A stretch of 64,000 bases of DNA from Fibrobacter intestinalis (lineage in GTDB: Bacteria > Fibrobacterota > Fibrobacteria > Fibrobacterales > Fibrobacteraceae). This document shows, piece after piece, positions 34,039-41,567 of this stretch; position 1 is the stretch's first letter, and each line of letters begins with the position of its first letter. The stretch spans positions 1 to 64,000 of the forward strand of contig NZ_FUWU01000005.1 of assembly GCF_900167415.1 (NCBI RefSeq), written 5' to 3'. Below the pieces are notes generated by a model. It did no database searches and was not told where the DNA came from. It saw only the letters and a list, made by a program, of their open reading frames with translations. Position numbers and translations under genes: made by a program.

Positions 34039-34913
34039 ATTTTGGAAAATAGATGCTTTTTTGCCAGCAGAATGGATTCGTTAACAGAAAGTAACCTGAA
34101 CGAGGAAAGCAGTCCGGCTTGAACGCAGACTTCTCCCAGAAGCTTTTCGGGGGAAATGCCGAGTTCCCGCTCGCCCCGGATGCTTGCGGCGTGCTCTCTT
34201 TTGGAAAGTTTTTTCCCCGATTCGGCGCAGATGAGCGGATGGTGCAAAAAAAGAGGCGGCGTTTTTCTGCCGAGGGCTTGGCTCAGGGCGATTTGGCGTG
34301 CGGTAGAGGCGCGCAGGTCTTCTCCGCGGACGACAAGGCCGATTCCTTCTTCCAGGTCGTCGGCGACGACGGCGAATTGGTAAGTCCATTGCCCCGCCCT
34401 GTCTTTGATGGCAAAGTCGCCGCATTGCTCGGCGGGATTTTCGAAAAATTTTCCCAGTCGCAGATCGTTCCATTCGATGGTGGCGCTCGGGGTTTTAAAT
34501 CGGACGGCATTTTTTTCCGTAAAGGGCAAATCTAGATGGCGGCAGTGGCCTTGGTAAATGGCTTCGCCTTCGCTGTTGGTGGGATTCGTCTCGAATGTAA
34601 ATTTTCGGGAACAATCGCAGGCGTAAATGCGGTTTTCCTCCTTCAGTTTTTGGAAAAATCGAAGGTAGCGGTTTTCGTTGGCGCTTTGGATCGATTCCGC
34701 TTCCCAGGAAAATCCCAACCATTCCAGATCTTCGCGGATGGCGTCGATGTAAGCTTGCCGAGCCCGGCTTTTGTCGTGGTCTTCGATGCGCAGGCGAATC
34801 GGGTATCCGAAATGTTCGGCGGCGGCGTACACGAATAAAGCCGAAAGGACGTGCCCTCGATGCAAATAACCGGTGGGACTGGGGGCAAAGCGTGTAAAGG
34901 GGAACGGGTTCAT
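34035..34913 (-). CDS. gluQ: Glutamyl-Q tRNA(Asp) synthetase
   Basis: A GluRS-like protein lacking the anticodon domain; it attaches glutamate to the queuosine base of tRNA-Asp. HIGH-like motif is TGYLHRGHVLSAL, KMSKS-like is KKLSKREHA, and a zinc site sits in YACDCSRKF...GHCRHL (C-x-C...C). Length 292 is typical (usually 290-310). The ATG at 34913 is fitting as it starts with PFTRFAPSPTGYLH. It overlaps the downstream helicase-like gene by four bases, so they are co-transcribed. Confidence 0.9.
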   Translation of the reverse strand: MNPFPFTRFAPSPTGYLHRGHVLSALFVYAAAEHFGYPIRLRIEDHDKSRARQAYIDAIREDLEWLGFSWEAESIQSANENRYLRFFQKLKEENRIYACDCSRKFTFETNPTNSEGEAIYQGHCRHLDLPFTEKNAVRFKTPSATIEWNDLRLGKFFENPAEQCGDFAIKDRAGQWTYQFAVVADDLEEGIGLVVRGEDLRASTARQIALSQALGRKTPPLFLHHPLICAESGKKLSKREHAASIRGERELGISPEKLLGEVCVQAGLLSSFRLLSVNESILLAKKHLFSKI

Positions 34914-35026
34914 AGAAAAATGCGCTATGAAAATAATAAAAATTTTTATATCAGACCTCTTTTTATGCTCTACAATATTTTTACCGGATGCCGATAGCTT
35001 TTCAAAAACTTTTTACTATTTAGGCG

Positions 35027-35916
35027 ATGTATCGCTATGAATTAAAAACCTTTGTCGCTGTCGTGGAACAGCAGAGTTTTACCCAGGCGGCGGAAGTGCT
35101 TTATTTGACGCCGACGGCGGTGATGAAACAGATGAACCAGTTGGAAGTCCAGTTGGGGATTCCCTTGTTTGAGCGCAACCGGCAGGGGGTGAAAGCGACG
35201 GAAAGCGGCAAAGCTTTATATCAAGAAGCAAAGTTCATCATCGACTATGCCGATAAGGCGTTGGCCAAAATCCGCGGCAAGCTGAAAAATGGTGAAGAGA
35301 CGATACGCATCGGTTCTTCGATTTTAAATCCCTGCAAGGCGTTTATGGAATTGTGGCCGCGAGTCAGCGCGCAATTTCCTTCTTTCAAAATCAGCATCGT
35401 TCCTTTTGAAGACGCAAACCAGAATATCCTTTCTGTGATAAGCGGCCTCGGACGGCATTTTGATTTTTTGTCGGCGCCTGCGATTCTCGAGAATGGCTTT
35501 CCCGGGCGAATTTTTACAAACTGGGGACTTGTAAGAAATGCGTCGCTGTTCCTGTGACGCACAAGCTGGCGGCAAAAAAAGAGTTGAAGCTTTCCGATCT
35601 TTATGGGGAAACTCTGGTGATGGTCAGTCGGGGAGATTCGCCGACGAACGATCGCCTGCACGAAGAACTCGAAAAGAAGCATCCGCAAATCCACCTGAAA
35701 GAAATCGGTTATTTTTACGACATTGACGTTTATAATCGCTGTGCGGAATCGGGAACCCTTCTTTTGAATCTGGATTGCTGGAAAGACGTGCATCCGGGAC
35801 TGGTGACGCTTCCCGTTGTGGACTTGCATTATGAAATCGACTACGGGCTTTGCTATTCCAAGTCGGCGGATGCCAGAACGCTTCGCTTTTTGGATGCTGT
35901 AAAAAAAATCGTGTGA
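35027..35916 (+). pseudogene. LysR-family regulator, frameshifted
   Basis: The first 169 residues give the winged-helix N-terminus (FTQAAEVLYLTPTAVMKQMNQLE...) and half of the effector domain, then drift into SLFL and stop at 35557. A second frame from about 35535 supplies CVAVPVTHKLAAKKELKLSD and the rest of the effector domain. One added A near 35535 (GTA AGA AAA TGC) would restore the LysR sequence GLVRKCVAVPVTH. It could be a decaying gene or a sequencing error. It is divergent-to-convergent with the flavodoxin/aldo-keto genes and presumably once controlled them. Confidence 0.75.
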
Positions 35917-35925
35917 AATGGCAGA

Positions 35926-36506
35926 CTACTTTTTGCCCAGCCATTCGCGGACTTTTTTCTCTGCTGTTTTCGGGTCGTTTTGCGCTGTGGAACCGTGCAT
36001 TTCCAATCCTTTTTCCACTTTTGCTTGGGGACAGGTTTTTTGAATATTTTGCACGGTGCCCGATAATCCGCTGCCTTCATGTGTGCAGAACGGGTAGATT
36101 TTTTTGCCCGAAAAATCGTGGCTTTCCAAAAAATGATACACGATCATCGGCATGTCGCCCCACCAGTTCGGATATCCCAAATAAATCGTTTCATATTTTG
36201 AAAGATCGGCGATGTCGCCTTTATACGCCGGACGAGCTTTGTCGAGTTGTTCTTTTTTGGCGAGATTTACGCATTCGTCGTACTTTTCGGAATAGGGCTT
36301 TTCCGGTTCGATTTTGAACAGGTTGCTGCCGGTTTCCTTGGCGATGATTTCGGCAAGGATTTCGGTGTTGCCTTTTTTTACGTTGCCGACGCGTAGTTTT
36401 CTCCCGCACGGAAAAAATAGATGACGGCCACTTTTGTCTGAATGCCTTCGGGCTCTGCGGCAAAAAGAATTCCGCAGAAAATCCATAGAAGAAATCCGAA
36501 TGCCAT
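35926..36506 (-). pseudogene. Secreted flavodoxin-like protein, frameshifted
   Basis: Start at the ATG at 36506 (MAFGFLLWIFCGILFAAEPE), a signal peptide, then VAVIYFFRAGENY, where the frame breaks near 36395. The second frame carries RVGNVKKGNTEILAEIIAKETG (phosphate-binding-loop region), YLGYPNWWGDMPMIVYHFLE and THEGSGLSGTVQNI, all typical of Flavodoxin_4. One added base at the TAC/CGC junction restores it. Flavodoxins carry FMN for one- or two-electron transfer. It lies 11 bases downstream of the aldo/keto reductase gene. Confidence 0.75.
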
Positions 36507-36517
36507 TTTTGCAATTT

Positions 36518-37369
36518 TCACGATTTGCCTTTGCTGAATGCAATCAGCCATTCTACGGTGTTCGGATCGTAATGCGAAAAGAATGCGCTTTCCTTTTCGT
36601 CTAGTGCGGCGATTGTCCTGCATATCTTGCTCGCTCAACGAAAAATCGAAGACGCTGAAGTTTTCTTCCATGCGTTCGGCGTGCGTGGATTTGGGAATCA
36701 CGATAACTCTGCTTTGGATTAAAAAACGGAGTGCCGTTTGGGCAACGCTTTTTCCGTATTTTTCACCGATGGATTTTAATACGGGATTGGAAAAGAAGTC
36801 TTTGCGGCCTTCGGCAAACGGGCCCCAGCTTTCATGCCGGACATTGTATTTGTTCAAAAATTTCCGCGCTTCCTTTTGCTGCTGGAAAACGTGGGTTTCA
36901 ATCTGGTTTACCGCGGGCATTACGTCGGCAAAGTTGCAAATGTCGATGAGCCTGTCGGAGTAAAAATTGGACACGCCGATAGCGCGGATTTTTCCGCTTT
37001 TGTAAGCTTCTTCCATTGCCCGGTAAGATCCATAGTAATCGTTGAAAGGCTGGTGGATAAGCATCAAGTCCAGATAGCTTGTGCGCAATTTGCGAAGCGA
37101 TTCTTCAATGGAAGCTTTCGCTTTTTCATAGCCGCCGTTTGAAATCCAGATTTTGGACGTGACGAAAAGCTCTTCACGGGGGACGCCGCTTTTTTGAATG
37201 GCCGCGCCGACGCCTTCTTCGTTGCCGTAAGCCTGCGCCGTATCGATGGAACGATAGCCGAGAGCGATGGCGTCCAGAACGCAGCGCTCGGTTTCTTCGG
37301 GCGGAGTCTGGTAAACGCCGTAACCCAGGATGGGCATTTTTACATGATTGTTTAATTCCACGTATCCAT
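36518..37369 (-). pseudogene. Aldo/keto reductase, frameshifted twice
   Basis: An AKR-family TIM barrel: VKMPILGYGVYQTP, D-T-A-Q-A-Y-G-N-E (DTAQAYGNEEGVG, catalytic Asp and Tyr), LIHQPFNDYYG, VNQIETHVFQQ and VIVIPKSTHAER. The likely start is the ATG at 37369, which has AAGGA upstream but reads ATG GAT ACG TGG; one extra A after GA gives MEYVELNNHVKMP, the usual start. Near 36617 an extra G breaks the C-terminus, which in the other frame continues IAALDEKESAFFSHYDPN to a stop at 36518. NADPH-dependent carbonyl reduction would be expected if repaired. Confidence 0.8.
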
Positions 37370-37398
37370 ATTGAGTCCTTTTTTTGTTGGGCCTTTGC

Positions 37399-38670
37399 TT
37401 ATTTCAGTTTGGCGTATTCTGCATCGCTAACGGGTTCCAGCCATTCGTTGCTCGGATTTTCGGCGGGAATTTCAAAAGCCAGATGGCTGAACCACGAATT
37501 GGCTTTTGCGCCGTGCCAGTGCTTGACATTGGCGGGAATTTCCACGATGTCGCCCGGGTTCAGGGATTGCGGATCTTTGCCTTCTTCTTGATACCACCCG
37601 CTTCCCGCTGTGACGATTAAAATTTGTCCGCCGCCTTTTGTCGCATGGTGAATGTGCCAGTTGTTTCGGCATCCCGGTTCAAAAGTGACATTGGAAATTG
37701 AAATGGGTTCGCCCGCCTTCGTTACCGGATTCAGGAAGGAATTGCCGATGAAGTATTTGGCGTAGGCGGTGTTGGGCTTTCCTTTTCCAAAAATGTTCTG
37801 CTTGTCAAATTCCGCCCGGTTTGCCATTTGATCGTTTTCTTTGTTTTGATTTTCGGCTTTTTCAAAGGACTTTGCCGCTTCTTGAATCCCGCGAAGAGCA
37901 TTCAATGTTCTGGGATAACCCATATAGGGGATATTCAAAGAGATGATGTTTATCAGGAATTGTTTGGAGCGTCCCATCCGTAAATTCGCCGCCGCATGGG
38001 AAATGAACTGCGGTTCTGCATCGCCCTGTGCGTAAAGATAGCAGAAAGTCAAAAGTTCCCGCATTTTGGCATCGAGTGCTGCGCGCGTGTAGTAATCGCC
38101 GAAGCAGTTGGCGGCAAGCAGATAATTGATGTGCCGACTTTCTTCCGGTCCGGATTTGTAAAATTCACGCATCCGTTCGCCGAAAATTTCTACCTGTTTT
38201 TGGGTGCCGCTTTCTTGCCGACTGACATGGACCGCATCTTTGTTTGGTTCCGGAATGGAAATGCCCATGCTTTCAAATACTTCGTTTTTGGCATAAATGA
38301 AGGGCAGCACACGCCCGATTCCCAAGTAGGGGACACCCTGATAAACCAGTTCGCGAACTTCCTCTGGAGTTGTCGATGTCCCTAAAGCCGCCCGGAGTTC
38401 CGCTTTGAAAAGTTCTACGCTTTGTGAACCCATGAGCACCGCCAGTTTGGAAAGCGAGGCTTCTTTGGCTGTCGGTATATCCGCCGGGTTTTCGGCGGGC
38501 AAGAGCGGCTGAATTTCGGAATCGGCGACATGGGAAAGGATTTCAAAAAGTTCCGGGTCTGTTTTTTTGAACGAGTCAAAATGCTTGGCGCTATTTTTTT
38601 TTTCTCCGTTTTGCGGGGAGCACGCGACAATTCCTGCAAAAATTCCAGGCAAGATTTTTTTCATCAGCAT
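37399..38670 (-). CDS. Carboxymuconolactone decarboxylase-cupin fusion lipoprotein
   Basis: Signal II-like start (MLMKKILPGIFAGIVACSPQ) with Cys17 following IVA. Two CMD-like helical domains follow (first near 55-140, second near 175-275 with TRAALDAKMRELLTFCYLYAQGD). A C-terminal cupin has NWHIHHATKGGGQILIVTAGSGWYQ and PANVKHWHGA, with His metal ligands. CMD domains act as AhpD-like peroxidase or decarboxylase folds; the AhpD CxxC is absent. The combination is often found beside AKR and flavodoxin genes in aldehyde or quinone stress clusters. GGAG lies six bases before the ATG. Confidence 0.8.
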   Translation of the reverse strand: MLMKKILPGIFAGIVACSPQNGEKKNSAKHFDSFKKTDPELFEILSHVADSEIQPLLPAENPADIPTAKEASLSKLAVLMGSQSVELFKAELRAALGTSTTPEEVRELVYQGVPYLGIGRVLPFIYAKNEVFESMGISIPEPNKDAVHVSRQESGTQKQVEIFGERMREFYKSGPEESRHINYLLAANCFGDYYTRAALDAKMRELLTFCYLYAQGDAEPQFISHAAANLRMGRSKQFLINIISLNIPYMGYPRTLNALRGIQEAAKSFEKAENQNKENDQMANRAEFDKQNIFGKGKPNTAYAKYFIGNSFLNPVTKAGEPISISNVTFEPGCRNNWHIHHATKGGGQILIVTAGSGWYQEEGKDPQSLNPGDIVEIPANVKHWHGAKANSWFSHLAFEIPAENPSNEWLEPVSDAEYAKLK

Positions 38671-38986
38671 AAATTCTCCGTAATAATGGTTAAAGGCCTC
38701 ATTGGTGCCCTTCGACAGGCTCAGGGACCACCCTTCGACTAGTTCGGCAGGCGGTTACCGCCCTTCGATAAACTCAGGGACCGAAGCATGGTTGCTGAGC
38801 TTGCCGAAGCGTTCGCCAAAGCCTTTTTAGATGGCGGCTTCAAAAAATATATCAAAGCCCGTGTTTTTTGAGAATCTTGAATCGGTTGTCATTGTATGAA
38901 CGAAAAGTTTATACGTCTCGGTGGCTTTGTTGCGGTTGGAACGCAAAATTTCTCCGTTTTTGCATAAAAAAGACTAGATTCTGGAT
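38671..38986. other. Intergenic repeats
   Basis: Holds two or three copies of the widespread TTCGACAGGCTCAGGGACC-type element (38705-38800 in both orientations), and otherwise unstructured AT-rich sequence with no supported gene. Confidence 0.5.
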
Positions 38987-39541
38987 ATGATGAAAAAATG
39001 GATTTTTGGAGTGCTCTCGCTCGCACTTGCGGCATTTGCAGAAGATGTGACCGCGACGACGTCGGGCGGGAGAATCGTGATTTTGCACGATAATGGCCGT
39101 TGGGAGTATTACCAGAACAATTCCCGCGTCCGTGACATTCGGGAATCGGCGATCCCGAAAGATATGCAGACGAATGTTTCCATTGAATACGAACCTTTGG
39201 ATAAATTGGAAGGGGATATGCGGATGCGCATGGAAGCGAACGACGAGCCCGAAGATAAAATTCGGGACAGTTTGCGTACTCTTCCTGTGGGAGGCATCGT
39301 CCATTTTTGTGCGGACGAAAGCCAGGTGCATCGCGGCAATCCCAGAACTTTCACCTATACGATTTGGGTCGGGAAAAAGCAGGTCTATAAGGCATCGGTT
39401 TCGGAATCGGAAGCGCAACTTTCCGATGTCGCCAACGTGACTTACCTTTTGTCGGTACCTTTGCAAATGAAAGTGAAAGGGCAAAAGATCAAGGCTCGGA
39501 TTGAAAACGGCTACAGTTCCGTGGATTTTGATGTCCGCTGA
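38987..39541 (+). CDS. Periplasmic hypothetical protein, 184 residues
   Basis: Signal peptide (MMKKWIFGVLSLALAAFAED), then VTATTSGGRIVILHDNGRWEYY, a small beta motif common to secreted proteins of unknown function. The C-terminal 60 residues (FTYTIWVGKKQVYKASVSES...) look like a separate beta-sandwich. No family assigned. The gene ends 12 bases before the exonuclease gene, so they may be co-transcribed. Confidence 0.6.
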   Translation: MMKKWIFGVLSLALAAFAEDVTATTSGGRIVILHDNGRWEYYQNNSRVRDIRESAIPKDMQTNVSIEYEPLDKLEGDMRMRMEANDEPEDKIRDSLRTLPVGGIVHFCADESQVHRGNPRTFTYTIWVGKKQVYKASVSESEAQLSDVANVTYLLSVPLQMKVKGQKIKARIENGYSSVDFDVR

Positions 39542-39553
39542 CGGGAATGGGCC

Positions 39554-40645
39554 ATGGAAAAAGCTCCCCATTTTGCGGTTGTCGATGTAGAAACGACGGG
39601 CGGTAAACCGGAATATGCCCGCATTGTCGAAATAGGAATTGTCCTTGTCGATGATTGGAAAATAACGGATTCGTTCAGCTCGTTTGTGCATACGGACGGA
39701 GAACTGTCGCCTTTTATTCAGAATTTAACGGGAATTACGCCGCAAAAACTGAAGAATGCGCCGGAGTTTGAACAAATCGCGGAAAAGGTCGATGCGCTTT
39801 TGGATGGGCGCGTCTTTGTCGCGCATAATGTGGCTTCGGATTATGGAGTTCTTGAAGCGGAAATGAAACGGGCGGGGTTGGATTTTTCGCCGGAACGACT
39901 TTGTACGGTCAAATTGTCCCGCCGGGTTTTCCCGGGACTTGCCAAATACAGCCTGCATGAACTGGTCGCCGAATTGGGGCTTCCGGATTTTGACCAGCAC
40001 CACGCTTTGAACGATGCGATGGCTGCGGCGCGGGTTTTGATACATGCGAATGAAAGCGGGGGATTTGCGCAAATAGAAGAGTTGTTGCGCGGCGGGAAAA
40101 AGCCCTTGTTTTATCCGAAGAATTGGACGGAAGAGCGTGTGATGCAGATTTCGCGGCATCCGGGAATTCTTTATTTTATGGGGAAAAGCGGGGTCTTGTA
40201 TGCGACGGCGGCGCGGAATCTTCGCAGTCGGGCATTGGAACTGCTTTCCAATACGCGGAGGTCGCCCCTTAAAGGATTGACGGATGGAATTTGGGATATT
40301 CGGGTGAAGGAACTCGGCTCGGAAATTTTGTCCAAACTGTATTTGGAATCGGAATTGGCGAAAACGCGTTTCCCGTGCAATGCGGTAGTGCGTAAATTGC
40401 CGGATGTCGGCGCTCCCTTGCCCGACTTGGCGATGTTTTTGCCGGGGCGCTCCCATGGGGAATGTGGCGTGGTGATTGTGCAGGGCGGCAAGGTTTGCGG
40501 CTTCACGTTTGTGCGGGAAGAATGCGAGGTGCGGCTTTTTGACATTTTGGAAAATCTGATCCCGTTTGAACAAACGGAAAATCTGGTGCCGATTCTTCGG
40601 CAGGCGTTGCTTCGCAGGGGTGTGCGGGTGCAATTCTTGCCGTGA
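39554..40645 (+). CDS. DnaQ-type exonuclease with GIY-YIG-like domain
   Basis: N-terminal DEDDh 3'-5' exonuclease: FAVVDVETTGG (motif I, D and E), VAHNVASDYGVLE (motif II) and HHALNDAMAA (H and D of motif III). After about residue 200 a GIY-YIG/UvrC-N-like domain follows: PGILYFMGKSGVLYATAARNL (GIY degenerate as GIL-YF) and LYLESELAK, which in UvrC is LLLESELIK with the catalytic Glu (retained). Such DnaQ-UvrC-like fusions occur as Cho/ExoIII-type repair proteins. The Tyr of the second YIG is changed (LYAT), so nuclease activity there is uncertain. Likely a DNA repair protein. Confidence 0.8.
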   Translation: MEKAPHFAVVDVETTGGKPEYARIVEIGIVLVDDWKITDSFSSFVHTDGELSPFIQNLTGITPQKLKNAPEFEQIAEKVDALLDGRVFVAHNVASDYGVLEAEMKRAGLDFSPERLCTVKLSRRVFPGLAKYSLHELVAELGLPDFDQHHALNDAMAAARVLIHANESGGFAQIEELLRGGKKPLFYPKNWTEERVMQISRHPGILYFMGKSGVLYATAARNLRSRALELLSNTRRSPLKGLTDGIWDIRVKELGSEILSKLYLESELAKTRFPCNAVVRKLPDVGAPLPDLAMFLPGRSHGECGVVIVQGGKVCGFTFVREECEVRLFDILENLIPFEQTENLVPILRQALLRRGVRVQFLP

Positions 40646-40796
40646 ATGCTGCGTTTTTTCAGGCCGCGCAGGAAAGAATTGTATGTATCTTCCATTCGAT
40701 ATTCGCAATTGAAAAATTTTTCAAAGGGTGAACTTTTTTTCAAAGAGGGAACTTTCTTTCACAAGATGAATTTCTTCTCGCAGACTGCGAGGTGCT

Positions 40797-40903
40797 CGCC
40801 CCATGAGCCTTGGAAGCTCTGCTTCCTTTAGGCGAATTGTCTCTTCCAGAGATACTTCAACTATGGAATCGGAGATTCCCAGTTTCAGGGATGCGCAGCC
40901 GTG
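40797..40903 (+). repeat. Family D repeat, dispersed copy
   Basis: Same unit as at 9671 and 24601, with the first hairpin changed on both arms to GGAAGC-TCT-GCTTCC (40812-40826). The second hairpin GGAATC-GGA-GATTCC is kept. Confidence 0.7.
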
Positions 40904-40980
40904 GCAATCCTTGTGGGCATCCCGTCATTGCGAGCAAGGCGAAGCAATCTTGGCTGCGTGAAAAGGATTGCTTCTACACT

Positions 40981-41090
40981 TCGAGTATAACTCCACTAAG
41001 GTAACAAAGTTACCAAGTGTCGTATATCCACATAGAGGATAACTCCACTAAGTCAATAAATTGACAAGTGTCGTATAACCCCTTTGGGGT
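40981..41090 (+). repeat. Family E repeat, two modules
   Basis: Two modules with flanks ATAACTCCACTAAG and CAAGTGTCGTATA enclose different hairpins: GTAAC-AAA-GTTAC (41001-41013) and TCAAT-AA-ATTGA (41053-41064). The second also occurs inverted at 24475-24488. Confidence 0.7.
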
Positions 41091-41176
41091 TCGGGGTGAC
41101 GTAAAAACAACCGCCAGCTCAAGGAACGCAAGCGAGCAGACTCCTGTACACAATCCGTCCCAGCGAGGAACAAAGC

Positions 41177-41260
41177 GACCCATGAGTCTTGGGAACTTGT
41201 TCCCTTAGACGAATTGTGCAAAGCCCCATGAGTCTTGGGAGCTTCGCTCCTTTAGGCGAA
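41177..41260 (+). repeat. Family D repeat, partial copies
   Basis: Two partial units in a row, with hairpins GGGAAC-TT-GTTCCC and GGAGC-TTC-GCTCC (41238-41250). Confidence 0.6.
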
Positions 41261-41397
41261 TTGTCCCTTCCAACTATCCGCTAATTACGGCCTTGCTTTA
41301 GGGATGCCTTATCACGCTCTTTGGGAGACGCGAAGTGTCAAAACTCGACTGCCTTGGAAAAACGATTAGGGGCGAATTGGGAGGAATTTTGGAAATG

Positions 41398-41518
41398 GCG
41401 TGAGGGATAGTGACCCGAACGGGCGGAGACGCGGCTTGCGCGGCTCCGTTGCTCTTGGCGGCAAAGCTGCTTCGCTCTTATTTTGCGGCTTTGCAGCCTA
41501 GTGCAATATAGCCCGACC
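41398..41518 (+). repeat. Dispersed repeat, family C, copy 2
   Basis: Opens GCGTGAGGGATAGTGACCC and closes ATATAGCCCGACC, like 4740-4840, but with a different interior containing GGAG..CGCGGCTTGCGCGGCTCC-type hairpins. Confidence 0.6.
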
Positions 41519-41567
41519 CGGCGAAAATTCTTTTTGGCGTTGCCGTTTAGCCGGGGCACGCTCGCCG

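Larger units (their letters stand above)
40646..41567. other. Intergenic repeat cluster before topB
   Basis: About 920 bases with no intact gene. It contains a full family D copy (40797-40903), a family E array (40981-41090), partial family D copies (41177-41260), and family C (41398-41518). A short frame from about 41352 reading KTIRGELGGILEMA and a stop at 41401 might be a gene remnant. The cluster mirrors that in and around the broken carB. Confidence 0.5.

Noticed and set aside
35027-35916. Programmed frameshift in the LysR gene
   Set aside because: The junction GTAAGAAATGCG has no slippery heptamer and nearby genes share indels, so decay or error is likelier.
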